DNA of 45,544 nucleotides from Pseudomonadota bacterium (GTDB taxonomy: Bacteria > Pseudomonadota > Alphaproteobacteria > Rhizobiales > Xanthobacteraceae), in assembly GCA_023388935.1 (NCBI GenBank), contig JAEWFG010000204.1:1-45544 (forward strand). Direction: 5' to 3'. The notes under the pieces are model-generated. The model did not search any database and was not told the DNA's origin. It saw only the letters and a program-made list of their open reading frames with translations. The translations under genes and the position numbers were made by a program. Of the stretch, positions 26,609 through 35,025 are shown piece after piece; the first letter of the stretch is position 1, and every line of letters starts with the position of its first letter.

Positions 26609-27805
26609 TTACCTCACCACCACCTCCGGCACCTTCCCCGCCGGCGGCGTGTTGCGGCTGCGCTGTGTCCGCACGATGCCGTCGATGATGGTCATGCCGA
26701 TGCCGGGGAGATCGCCGAGCTGCACGCTCTCCAGGATGTTCTTGCCGGGCGAGTGCTGCGCCTTGTCCATGATGACGAAATCGGCGGAGCGGCCGACCTC
26801 GATCAGGCCGCAGTCGAGTTGCCGCATCCGCGCGGTGTTGCCGGTGGCGAGGCAGAAGGCGATCTCGGCCGGCAGTTCGCCGAGCGAGGACAGCATCGAG
26901 ACCATGCGCAGAATGCCGAGCGGCTGCACGCCGGAGCCGGCCGGCGCATCGGTGCCGAGGATGACGCGGTGCAGGTCGCCCATCTCGCGCGCGATGCGCA
27001 GCGTGAACAGGGCGGAGCGCTCGTTGCCGTTGTGCACGAGCTCGAGGCCGCGCTTGCAGCCCTCGCAGATGCAGCGGATCTGGTCGTCGGGGAGCGCGGT
27101 GTGGCCGCCGTTGATGTGACCGACCACGTCGGTGTCGGCCTCCAGCACCACGTCCTTGTCGATCAGGCCGGAGCCGGGGATCGAAGGGCCGCCGGTGTGG
27201 ATCGTGCTTTGTATGCCGTATTTGCGGGCCCAGCCGACCATCTTTCGCGCGGTGGGGCCGTCCTTGACGCCGCCGAGGCCGACTTCGCCGAGCAGCTTGA
27301 CGCCGTTGGCGGCCATTTCCTTGAAGTCTTCTTCGACCATCTCGCATTCGATCACCGGCGCACCGGCGTGAACCTTCACGCCGCCCGGACGCAAGGTCCA
27401 GAACGCGCGCTGGGCGAACACGGCCATGGCCTTCAGGCCGACGACGTCGCGGGGGCGGCCCGGCATGTGCACTTCGCCGGCGGAGATCATGGTGGTGACG
27501 CCGCCATGGAGGTAGCTGTCGATCCAGTTGACCTGGTTCTGCCGCGGCGTCCAGTCGCCGGCGACGGGGTGGACGTGGCTGTCGATCAGGCCCGGCGCGA
27601 CCGTCGTGCCTTGAGCGTCGACGATGGTGGTGGCGCCTTCAATGTTGACGTCCTTGAAGCGGCCGATCGCAGTGATCTTGCCGTTCTCGGCGACGATGGT
27701 GTCGCCATCCAGGATCGGCTTTTCCAGGGCGCCGGACAGGATCAGGCCGATATTGCGGATCACGAGCTTCGAGGGTCCGGCGGCCTGGGGGGCGTCATGC
27801 GCCAT
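26609..27805 (-). CDS. Enamidase homologue (amidohydrolase acting on 1,4,5,6-tetrahydro-6-oxonicotinate)
   Basis: This 398-residue metal-dependent amidohydrolase closely resembles, as I recall it, the Eubacterium barkeri enamidase along its length. Shared parts include APGLIDSHVHPVAGDWTPRQ, LHGGVTTMISAGEVHMPGRP, GVKVHAG, HTGGPSIPGS, VVGHINGG, ILGTDAPAGSGVQPLGILR and the C-terminal SRNTPPA. That enzyme opens the reduced ring to 2-formylglutarate and ammonia. Metal ligands should be the HVH pair, the two later His and the Asp of GTDAP. The start is ATG 27805, with AAGGAG eight bases upstream. It is divergent from the ferredoxin reductase, with class II operators between. The function is strongly supported by family plus context, but not tested. 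Confidence 0.87.
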   Translation of the reverse strand: MAHDAPQAAGPSKLVIRNIGLILSGALEKPILDGDTIVAENGKITAIGRFKDVNIEGATTIVDAQGTTVAPGLIDSHVHPVAGDWTPRQNQVNWIDSYLHGGVTTMISAGEVHMPGRPRDVVGLKAMAVFAQRAFWTLRPGGVKVHAGAPVIECEMVEEDFKEMAANGVKLLGEVGLGGVKDGPTARKMVGWARKYGIQSTIHTGGPSIPGSGLIDKDVVLEADTDVVGHINGGHTALPDDQIRCICEGCKRGLELVHNGNERSALFTLRIAREMGDLHRVILGTDAPAGSGVQPLGILRMVSMLSSLGELPAEIAFCLATGNTARMRQLDCGLIEVGRSADFVIMDKAQHSPGKNILESVQLGDLPGIGMTIIDGIVRTQRSRNTPPAGKVPEVVVR

Positions 27806-27853
27806 GGAAGGGCTCCTTATTCCTAACTGCAACGCTCGCGATCTTGGGCAGCC

Positions 27854-27911
27854 TTGACCCCGGGATCAAGCAGGATTATTCATTAGTATACGAATGATCG
27901 TGTACAAACGA
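27854..27911. promoter_or_regulatory. Class II operators between enamidase and ferredoxin reductase
   Basis: TCATTAGTATACGAATGA (27880-27897) is a palindrome with one mismatched pair, nearly the same as 18157-18174. Next to it, 27898-27911 read on the minus strand gives CGTTTGTACAC, the left part of the 18005-18020 site. For the ferredoxin reductase side, TTGACC (27854-27859) is followed by TATTCA (27877-27882), so the first palindrome overlaps the -10 box. Both divergent genes could be repressed from here. Confidence 0.65.
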
Positions 27912-27961
27912 CGCATAGCTGCCCGCCTCGGAACCGCATTGGAAGCGACAGGGAAGGTGAG

Positions 27962-28735
27962 ATGAGCAATTTCAATCAGGAAAGCGTTTTGAGCGTCCAC
28001 CACTGGACCGACACGCTGTTCTCCTTCAAGACCACCCGCAGCCCGACCTTTCGCTTCCGTAACGGCGAGTTCACCATGATCGGGCTCAAGGTCGGCGAGA
28101 AGCCGCTGTTGCGGGCCTACAGCGTCGCCAGCGCCAACTACGAGGACACGCTGGAGTTCTTCTCGATCAAGGTGCCGGATGGGCCGCTGACCTCGCGGCT
28201 CCAGCACCTGAAGGAAGGCGACGAGATCATCGTCAGCCGCAAGGCCACCGGCACGCTCGTCATCGACAATCTGGAGGAGGGGCGCAACCTCTACCTGATC
28301 GGCACCGGCACGGGCCTCGCGCCGTTCCTGAGCGTGATCAAGGATCCCGAGACCTACGAGCGGTTCGAGAAAGTCGTGCTCCTGCACGGCTGCCGTCACG
28401 TCAAGGAACTCGCCTATGGTGAGATGATCACCAAGACGCTGCCGAACGATGAGCTGATCGGCGACCCCATCCGCAGCCAGTTGATCTACTATCCGACCGT
28501 GACGCGCGATCCCTTCCGCAACCGCGGTCGCATCACCGACCTCATCACCTCCGGCAAGCTGTTCGCCGATATCGGCCTGCCGGCGCTGGAAGCAGCCCAC
28601 GACCGGGTCATGATCTGCGGCAGCCCGGCGCTGGTTGCTGATACCCGCGTGCTCCTGGGCGAACGCGGCTTCATCGAGGGCAATCACGGCGAGCCGGCCC
28701 AGTTCGTGGTCGAAAAGGCCTTTGCCGAGCGCTGA
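27962..28735 (+). CDS. fpr: Ferredoxin-NADP+ reductase (Fpr type)
   Basis: This 257-residue FAD enzyme of the bacterial subclass has RAYSVASANYEDTLEFF (FAD-binding RxYS), the NADP-binding LIGTGTGLAPFLSVI, CGSPALVADT, and a terminal FVVEKAFAER. It exchanges electrons between NADPH and ferredoxin or flavodoxin. Bacteria usually keep an fpr gene for general use. Here it is divergent from enamidase across class II operators, which suggests it supplies reduced ferredoxin to the 6-hydroxynicotinate reductase. No ferredoxin gene is in the window. The ribosome site GGAAGGTGAG directly precedes ATG 27962. Confidence 0.9.
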   Translation: MSNFNQESVLSVHHWTDTLFSFKTTRSPTFRFRNGEFTMIGLKVGEKPLLRAYSVASANYEDTLEFFSIKVPDGPLTSRLQHLKEGDEIIVSRKATGTLVIDNLEEGRNLYLIGTGTGLAPFLSVIKDPETYERFEKVVLLHGCRHVKELAYGEMITKTLPNDELIGDPIRSQLIYYPTVTRDPFRNRGRITDLITSGKLFADIGLPALEAAHDRVMICGSPALVADTRVLLGERGFIEGNHGEPAQFVVEKAFAER

Positions 28736-28779
28736 GAGCGGGCTTTTCCCGGAGAGCCGCTTCACACTTTGCGCTAACG

Positions 28780-28795
28780 CGGCCCTTCGGGGCCG
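28780..28795. other. Hairpin with a UUCG tetraloop after fpr
   Basis: CGGCCC-TTCG-GGGCCG forms a perfect six-pair stem closed by the very stable C(UUCG)G loop, 45 bases after the fpr stop. There is no T-run, so it may be a Rho-assisted stop or a message end stabiliser. Confidence 0.5.
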
Positions 28796-28901
28796 GATCA
28801 TGCCCTCTGCGCATTAAGGTCGCATTTTCGCCCTTAGGCAGGCGTTGCGGCGCCGATTCGGCGCGCGATACTATGTGGAAACGAATCAGCGGAGTTCCCA
28901 C

Positions 28902-29228
28902 ATGGTTGCGGACAGCGACAGCAACATCGCCTGGCACCGGGTCCAGGTGAAGAAGAACCGCGCCGAGTTGAAGGCGCTCGAGACCGCGCGCTTCACGATG
29001 GGCGAGATTGCCTCATCCAAGCGGGACGGCCAAACCCAGAAGGCGATTGCGGAACTCAAACACAAGATCGCGCAGTCCGAGCGAGCGATCGCCGATTACG
29101 ACAAGCGCACGCGCCGGCCGCTCGCCACCGACCTGCAAAGTCTCAGCAACGGCAGCTGGAGCAATTGGGACGCCTATACCAACCAGCAGCAGCGCAAGAC
29201 TGGCCAGCGCTCGCCGGGACGCGGATAG
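28902..29228 (+). CDS. Hypothetical basic coiled-coil protein
   Basis: This 108-residue protein starts at ATG 28902, with GGAG at 28891-28894. The middle (about residues 15-70) is Lys-, Arg- and Glu-rich and probably helical (VKKNRAELKALETARF, AIAELKHKIAQSERAIADYDKR). The tail is polar with NGSWSNWDAYTNQQQRK. It has no signal peptide. I recognise no family. Its codon use looks like its neighbours, and the start is well placed, so I think it is real. Confidence 0.6.
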   Translation: MVADSDSNIAWHRVQVKKNRAELKALETARFTMGEIASSKRDGQTQKAIAELKHKIAQSERAIADYDKRTRRPLATDLQSLSNGSWSNWDAYTNQQQRKTGQRSPGRG

Positions 29229-29336
29229 GCGCGTCACCCGACGTCTGCGACTGAAGTGGAGGCGCACGCTCGCCCCTTGCGTCGGCTGCGCTGCATCCCA
29301 TCTGCGTGAGACGCCACCAACCACACCGGTGATCCC

Positions 29337-30593
29337 ATGACACCGCGCCTCGATTTCACCAGCGAGGCCTTCTTTCGCGATCCGCCCAAGGCGATCGCGA
29401 CGTTGCGCATGTCCGGCCCTGTGGTTGCGACGCGATTTCCTCTCGTCGGCGAGGTCTGGATCACCACGACCCATGACGCGACAGCAGAGGTCCTGAAGGA
29501 CAGCACCACCTTCACGCTGCGCAAGGAGGATGGCGACGTCGCGGGTCTGCGCTGGTGGATGCCGAGATACGTCAAGACCATCGCCAACAACATGCTGACG
29601 ATGGACGAGCCGGATCACACGAGGCTGCGCAGCATCGTGGACGAGGCCTTTCGTCGCCGCGCGATCGTCGCGATGGAGCCCCGCATCAGGACCATCGCTG
29701 ACGGTCTCGCCGACGAGCTTTTTGCGGACGGAAGCCCGACCGATCTCGTCCAACGCTACGCGCGCATCCTGCCGCTCGCGGTGATCTCCGAGCTCCTGGG
29801 CCTGCCTCCCGCCGATCGTCCGAGGTTCATCGCCTGGGCGAACACGATGTCCTCGCTGACGAATGTCCTCAGCTTCTTCCGGTTGCTGTTCGCGTTCCGG
29901 AAGATGCGAGCCTACCTCGAACAGCAGCTGCAGATCGCGCGCGTGCAGGGTGGCGAGGGGCTGATTTCCGAACTGGTCCAGGTCGAGCGCGAGGGCGGCC
30001 AGATCACGCCGGACGAAATGGTGTCGATGGTGTTCCTGCTGCTCGCGGCAGGCTCGGAGACCACCACACATCTCATCAGCGGTTCGGTGTACGAGCTCCT
30101 CAAAAATCCCGGCTTACGGGACTGGCTGGAACAGGACTGGAGCCGCACCGGACTTGCGGTCGAGGAGTTCCTGCGCTTCGTGTCGCCGGTGCAGTTTTCC
30201 AAGCCGCGCTATGTGCGTCGGGACGTCGAGCTCGAAGGCGTGGAGCTGAAGAAGGGCGATCGCGTCATGGTGATGCTCGCTGCCGCGAACATGGATCCGG
30301 CGGTGCACGACCAGCCCGAAAGCCTGGATCTCGAACGCAAGCCGAACCGCCACTTGTCGTTCGGGACGGGTATCCATTTCTGCCTCGGCCATCAGCTCGC
30401 GCGCATCGAAGGAGCCTGCGCGCTGGAAGCACTGTTGGTGCGATGGCCGCGGCTTGGTCTCGCTGTCGATCCATCACAAATTCACTGGCGCAAGCGGCCG
30501 GGCCTGCGCGCGATCGCGAAACTTCCCGTCGTTGCCGATACCGGCGAAAGACGCCAGCCGAGTTCCGATGTCGAGCAATTGCTCGCCAGTTGA
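29337..30593 (+). CDS. Cytochrome P450
   Basis: This 418-residue soluble bacterial P450 has the I-helix AAGSETTTH, the K-helix ExxR in EEFLRF, and the haem site HLSFGTGIHFCLGHQLAR with Cys349 as axial ligand. It should hydroxylate a small hydrophobic compound using a ferredoxin and a reductase. No ferredoxin gene adjoins it, although fpr lies 600 bases upstream. The substrate cannot be told from sequence. The ribosome site before ATG 29337 is weak. Confidence 0.92.
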   Translation: MTPRLDFTSEAFFRDPPKAIATLRMSGPVVATRFPLVGEVWITTTHDATAEVLKDSTTFTLRKEDGDVAGLRWWMPRYVKTIANNMLTMDEPDHTRLRSIVDEAFRRRAIVAMEPRIRTIADGLADELFADGSPTDLVQRYARILPLAVISELLGLPPADRPRFIAWANTMSSLTNVLSFFRLLFAFRKMRAYLEQQLQIARVQGGEGLISELVQVEREGGQITPDEMVSMVFLLLAAGSETTTHLISGSVYELLKNPGLRDWLEQDWSRTGLAVEEFLRFVSPVQFSKPRYVRRDVELEGVELKKGDRVMVMLAAANMDPAVHDQPESLDLERKPNRHLSFGTGIHFCLGHQLARIEGACALEALLVRWPRLGLAVDPSQIHWRKRPGLRAIAKLPVVADTGERRQPSSDVEQLLAS

Positions 30594-30629
30594 GGCGAAA
30601 CGTGATCGCCGTTTCCTCATGCGGCGTGA

Positions 30630-31877
30630 TCAGGAGCCGATAGACTTCTTCGAAGCGACGAGGTCGCGCTCCCAGCCGAACACGGAGCGGCCGTCGAGAT
30701 CCGGTGATGCAGCACGCTCGGTCGCGATGAAGGCGTCGACGGATGGGCCGTGCGCGGTCCGTTCAAGCCGCCGCGCCTGATCATCGAGGCGCTTGAGTGC
30801 CTGCATCTCTTCCTCGCGCCCGAGCCTCGCGCTCTGGATCGCGCCCTTCAGGACGCGAAGCGTTTCGTCATAGACCTTGATCGGGACGGGGTAGGGATGC
30901 CGGTCCTTGCCGCCATGGGCGAGCGAGAAGCGTGCCGGATCCCTGAAGCGATAGGGCGCGCCATGCACGACCTCGGCGACCATCGCCAGCGAGCGCACTG
31001 TGCGCGCGCCGACGCCCGGCGTTAGCAACAGCTCCGGGAAGTCGACCGGGCCACGCTCGGCCGCGGCGGCCAGCGTTCCGTGCAGGCGGCGCGCGAACAC
31101 GTCCTTGGGCCGGACATCATGATGCGCGGGCATGATGAGATGCGGCAGCATCGCCTGCGCAGGCTCGGTCCCGGTGAGCCGCTCGAATTCGGAGACGATG
31201 CGATCGGGGCCAAGATCGCCCAGCAGTTCGAGCTGCGCGGTGCGCGAGACGTCGGCGCGATGGTCCGTGAGATTGACGATCTCGCCCTGCTGCGGGCCAT
31301 CGATGGCACTGTGCGGCGCATCGACAAAACTCTTCAGCGCCTCTGAATGCCAGTGGTAGCGGCGCGCCTGCCGCTTGTCGCCGTTCATGCCCTGCTGCAC
31401 CACCGTCCACTTGCCGTCGGCGGTGACGAAGAAGCCGTGCAGATAGAGATCAAAACCGTCCTGGACCGCGGCGCTGTCGACCTTTGCCACCAGGCGGCTG
31501 GCGCGCGTAAGGGCCACGCCATCGAAGCCGACGCGGTCGCCGAGCTGCAACAGCTCATCCGGTGTCTTGCGCGAATGCTGGCCGCGTCCGCCGCAGACAT
31601 AAATGCCGAGTTCGTCCTGGAGCGGGCCGAGCCCGCGCTTCAGCGCGCCGATCACGGAGGTCGTGATGCCGGACGAGTGCCAGTCCATCCCCATCACGGC
31701 GCCGAACGACTGGAACCAGAACGGATGCGAGAGCCGCTGCAGGAACGCATCGCGCCCGTAATGATGCACGATCGCCTGCGTGACGATCGCGCCGAGCGAG
31801 GCCATGCGACTCGCAAGCCATGGCGGAACCCGCCCTTTGTGGAGAGGAAGATCGGCGCTGCCGGTACGTCGAGTCAT
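30630..31877 (-). CDS. DUF763 family protein
   Basis: This 415-residue protein belongs to DUF763 (PF05559), a family found in archaea and scattered bacteria with no agreed function. Recognisable parts are TGSADLPLHKGRVPPWLASRM at the start, FWFQSFGAVMGMDWHSSGITTSV, YVCGGRGQHSRKTP, HHDVRPKDVFARRL, and ELLLTPGVGARTVRSLAMVAE, which looks like a helix-hairpin-helix and hints at DNA binding. The start is ATG 31877. It stands alone. Confidence 0.85.
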   Translation of the reverse strand: MTRRTGSADLPLHKGRVPPWLASRMASLGAIVTQAIVHHYGRDAFLQRLSHPFWFQSFGAVMGMDWHSSGITTSVIGALKRGLGPLQDELGIYVCGGRGQHSRKTPDELLQLGDRVGFDGVALTRASRLVAKVDSAAVQDGFDLYLHGFFVTADGKWTVVQQGMNGDKRQARRYHWHSEALKSFVDAPHSAIDGPQQGEIVNLTDHRADVSRTAQLELLGDLGPDRIVSEFERLTGTEPAQAMLPHLIMPAHHDVRPKDVFARRLHGTLAAAAERGPVDFPELLLTPGVGARTVRSLAMVAEVVHGAPYRFRDPARFSLAHGGKDRHPYPVPIKVYDETLRVLKGAIQSARLGREEEMQALKRLDDQARRLERTAHGPSVDAFIATERAASPDLDGRSVFGWERDLVASKKSIGS

Positions 31878-32004
31878 CGGTGTCTCAAATTAGCGCAGTT
31901 CGGCGACGGTTGCATCAGGGCAATGCTGCGTTGCCCGGGACGGGGGAGCGAATATCGCCGCAACGCGTTGAGCGACATATGCGAATGCGGAGGCGGGGAG
32001 GTCT

Positions 32005-33150
32005 ATGAATCGGCAGACCGTTTTGGCCGAAATCGATCGGATGTTCGGGTGGATACCCTCATGGTTCGTCGGCCTTGGTCTGGTCGCCGGTGCGATTCTG
32101 GTTGCCCTGTCGCTCTATCGGCTCGCGGTGTGGCTGCTCAATCGCGCATTCGGAACCCGTCTGCCGCTCATGAGCGTCTTCATTGAGCGCACGTCTGGTC
32201 CGGCCCAACTGGCGCTATGCCTTGCCGCTGTCGCGCTGGTCCTGCCGCTTGCGCCGCTGGACGACGAATTTCGCGCGCCGCTGACCAGTCTGTTCGTCGT
32301 CGCCTTCGTCGCGCTGATCGGCTGGATCTCGATCCGGATCGTGGACATGAGCGCGGCGCGCTATCTCCAGAACTTCCGCGACGTCACCGAGAATTTCATC
32401 GCGCGCAAGCATGTCACACAGGTTCGCGTCTTCAAACGCGTCATCGACACCATCATCGTCATCATCGCGGTCTCCACCGCGCTGATGACGTTTGACTCGG
32501 TGAGGCAATACGGTGTCAGCCTGTTCGCCTCCGCCGGAGCTGCCGGTATCATCGTCGGTCTTGCGGCACGGCCGCTGCTGAGCAACCTGATCGCGGGCTT
32601 GCAGATCGCGATCACCCAGCCGATCCGCATCGAAGATGCCGTGATCATCGAGAACGAGTGGGGCTGGGTCGAAGACATCGCCTCGACCTATGTAGTGATC
32701 CGGCTGTGGGACTGGCGCCGCATGGTGGTCCCGCTGTCCTACTTCATCGAAAAGCCGTTTCAGAACTGGACCCGCGACACCGCGTCCCTGATCGGCGTCA
32801 TTGCGCTCCATGTTGATTATCGCGCCGACGTACCGCGCATCCGGCGCTGGCTCGAGGGGGCGGTGAAGGAATCCAAGCTTTGGGACGGCGCGGTGGTCAA
32901 TCTCCAGGTGATCGACGCGGATTCGCGCACCATCGAGCTGCGCGCGCTGGTCAGCGCACGGAACGCGCCGCAATCCTGGGACCTGCGCTGCGAGATGCGC
33001 GAGAGGCTGATCGCCTTCATCCGCGACGAGATGCCGGAAGCCCTGCCACGCGAGCGCGCGATCCTGATTCCGCAGGGAGGCAGCGACCACAACGAGTTCC
33101 TGCAGCGCTCCACCGCCCCGGAGAAGATGCGGGCGAGCGCCCACAATTGA
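32005..33150 (+). CDS. MscS-family mechanosensitive ion channel
   Basis: This 381-residue inner-membrane protein has about four or five hydrophobic helices in the first 200 residues. The pore helix SAGAAGIIVGLAARPLLSNLIAG matches MscS TM3. The MscS beta domain follows: IEDAVIIENEWGWVEDIASTYVVIRLWDWRRMVVPLSYFI. It opens under membrane tension after osmotic downshock. GGGAGG upstream supports ATG 32005. It is not obviously linked to the catabolic genes. Confidence 0.9.
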   Translation: MNRQTVLAEIDRMFGWIPSWFVGLGLVAGAILVALSLYRLAVWLLNRAFGTRLPLMSVFIERTSGPAQLALCLAAVALVLPLAPLDDEFRAPLTSLFVVAFVALIGWISIRIVDMSAARYLQNFRDVTENFIARKHVTQVRVFKRVIDTIIVIIAVSTALMTFDSVRQYGVSLFASAGAAGIIVGLAARPLLSNLIAGLQIAITQPIRIEDAVIIENEWGWVEDIASTYVVIRLWDWRRMVVPLSYFIEKPFQNWTRDTASLIGVIALHVDYRADVPRIRRWLEGAVKESKLWDGAVVNLQVIDADSRTIELRALVSARNAPQSWDLRCEMRERLIAFIRDEMPEALPRERAILIPQGGSDHNEFLQRSTAPEKMRASAHN

Positions 33151-33164
33151 AAGGGCGGTCCTTC

Positions 33165-33965
33165 CTATTGAGCCTTGGTCGCGCCGCGCAAGCCGGCCTG
33201 CTGCTGGATCGTGTCGAGCGCACCGGACGACTGCTCTTCCTTGACGAAGTGGTTGAGCAGGGGGAGTGCGTCCTCGCGTCCCTTCGGGATGGCGATGGCC
33301 ATGTGCTCGGCGCCCCAATTGCCGTCGAGAATCCGCGCGCCCGGCATCTGGTCGGACATCTCGAACAGCGTCGGCTTGTTGGTGGCGTAAAGATCGATCT
33401 CGCCACGGCCGAACATGGCGATGGCGACCTTGACGCTTTCGGCGGGGACGATCGTCGCGTTCTTGAACTTCGCCGGCAGCGTGCGCTCGGAGGTCGAGCC
33501 TTTGGTGACGCCGATTTTCACGCCGGGCTTGTCGATATCCTCGGCCTTGCCGATCGGCGAATTCGCCGGAACGAGATAGCCGAGCTCGATCGCGAGCACA
33601 GGCTGGCTGAAGCTGACGTCGTTCGCGCGAGCCGCCGTGGCGTTGGTCACGGTGAAGTCGACCTGGCCGTCATGGATCGCGCTGACGATGTCGGCAACGC
33701 GCTGAAACCTGACATAGTCGACGCCGACGCCGAGCCGTTTTGCCAGCTCGGCGCCGAGATCGTAGCTCAGGCCGTGTGGCTTTCCGGCCGCGTCTGATAC
33801 CATCGAAGTCGGGCTGCCTGGATAGATGCCGACGCGCAAGCTGCCGCTCGGCGCCAGAAGCTTTGCTTCGCCGTCGGCCCGCGCAGGCGCGCCGAGCAGG
33901 CTGACGACGGCAACCGCGAGCACGGCGGTGCGCGCAAGCCGCCCACGATGAGAAAAGGTCCTCAT
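33165..33965 (-). CDS. Family 3 (amino acid-type) periplasmic solute-binding protein
   Basis: This 266-residue protein has a signal peptide (MRTFSHRGRLARTAVLAVAVVSLLGAPARA, cleavage near residue 30). The mature part has the type II binding fold: LRVGIYPGSPTSMV, GLSYDLGAELAKRLGVGVDYVRF, and DFTVTNATAARANDVSFSQP. It lies 7 bases after the TctC-like gene and shares its promoter. No permease or ATPase is near, so it may use a transporter encoded elsewhere or act as a sensor partner. The ligand is unknown. Confidence 0.85.
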   Translation of the reverse strand: MRTFSHRGRLARTAVLAVAVVSLLGAPARADGEAKLLAPSGSLRVGIYPGSPTSMVSDAAGKPHGLSYDLGAELAKRLGVGVDYVRFQRVADIVSAIHDGQVDFTVTNATAARANDVSFSQPVLAIELGYLVPANSPIGKAEDIDKPGVKIGVTKGSTSERTLPAKFKNATIVPAESVKVAIAMFGRGEIDLYATNKPTLFEMSDQMPGARILDGNWGAEHMAIAIPKGREDALPLLNHFVKEEQSSGALDTIQQQAGLRGATKAQ

Positions 33966-33972
33966 GTGAACC

Positions 33973-34950
33973 TCACTGCGCGCGGATATTGGCGGCCTTC
34001 AGCACCGGCTCCCACTTGGTTGCCTCGGCATGCATGTAGGCGTCAAAATCCTTGGCGGAGGAGCCGACCGGCGTTGCGCCGATCTTGCCGAGCGTCGACA
34101 GCACGTTCGGGTCCTGCAGCGCCGCCTTCAAATCGGCTTCGAGCTTCGCCACGATCTCCGGCGGCATCTTGGCCGGACCAAGCACACCCCACCAGACCGA
34201 GACGTCATAGCCTGACACACCGGACTCTGCGACGGTCGGGACATTGGGCAGTGCCTTGGAGCGTTCGGCCGAGGTCACCGCGAGCGCGCGCACCGGGCCG
34301 CCTTCGAGCTGGCCGATCGCTTCCGCGAGCGGATTGATGCTCAGCGGAATCTCGCCGGAGATAACGGCGGTCAGCGCCGGTGCGCCGCCCTTGTAGGGGA
34401 TCGCGACGATCTTGGTGCCGGACATGTGTTTCAACAGCTCGCCGGCGAGGTGCGCCGAGGTGCCGTTGCCGGACATGCCGTAGGAGAGCTTGTCCGGGTC
34501 TTTCTTCGCCGCCGCCAGCAGATCGCCGAGCGTCTTGTAGGGGCTGTCTTTCGCCACCACGATCGCGAGCGGAGAGGAGGCGACTTCTGATATCGCGGTG
34601 AAGTCCTTGAACGTGTCGTAGGGCACGCTCGGATAGATGAACTGATTGAGCGGGTGGCCGCTGGCGACCAGTATCAGCGTGTAGCCGTCCGGCGCGGCCT
34701 GCGTCAGCGTCTGAGAGGCGACGATGCCGCCGGCGCCGGGACGGTTGTCGATCACCGGCTGCTGCCCCCACGTCTTTGCCAGCGCCTGGCCCAGCGTGCG
34801 CGCGAGCACGTCGACCGCGCCGCCGGCTGCGTAGGGCACGAGAATGTGAACCGGCTTGCTCGGATAATTGTCGGCCTGCGCGGCGCTACCCGCGAGCAAC
34901 AGACCGGCGCCGAGCATCAGACGACCGATCTTCTTGTGCAAACCCAGCAT
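33973..34950 (-). CDS. Tripartite tricarboxylate transporter-type binding protein (TctC/Bug family)
   Basis: This 325-residue Bug-family protein has a signal peptide (LHKKIGRLMLGAGLLLAGSAAQA) and the family pattern YPSKPVHILVPYAAGGAVDVLAR, VIDNRPGAGG, SYGMSGNGTSAHLAGELL, and PYKGGAPALTAVISGEI. Such proteins bind carboxylates, often aromatic ones. No tctA/tctB genes are nearby. ATG 34950 is chosen because AAGGAG ends at 34959, eight bases upstream; the in-frame GTG 34959 overlaps that site. It is divergent from tetR across 114 bases that contain a class I operator. Confidence 0.88.
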   Translation of the reverse strand: MLGLHKKIGRLMLGAGLLLAGSAAQADNYPSKPVHILVPYAAGGAVDVLARTLGQALAKTWGQQPVIDNRPGAGGIVASQTLTQAAPDGYTLILVASGHPLNQFIYPSVPYDTFKDFTAISEVASSPLAIVVAKDSPYKTLGDLLAAAKKDPDKLSYGMSGNGTSAHLAGELLKHMSGTKIVAIPYKGGAPALTAVISGEIPLSINPLAEAIGQLEGGPVRALAVTSAERSKALPNVPTVAESGVSGYDVSVWWGVLGPAKMPPEIVAKLEADLKAALQDPNVLSTLGKIGATPVGSSAKDFDAYMHAEATKWEPVLKAANIRAQ

Positions 34951-35025
34951 TCCCAGCACTCCTTAAAAGCATTCACGCGCTGGCCGGTGCTTACCAGGCC
35001 ATTCCCGCGTTGCCCATGGTTTTTG

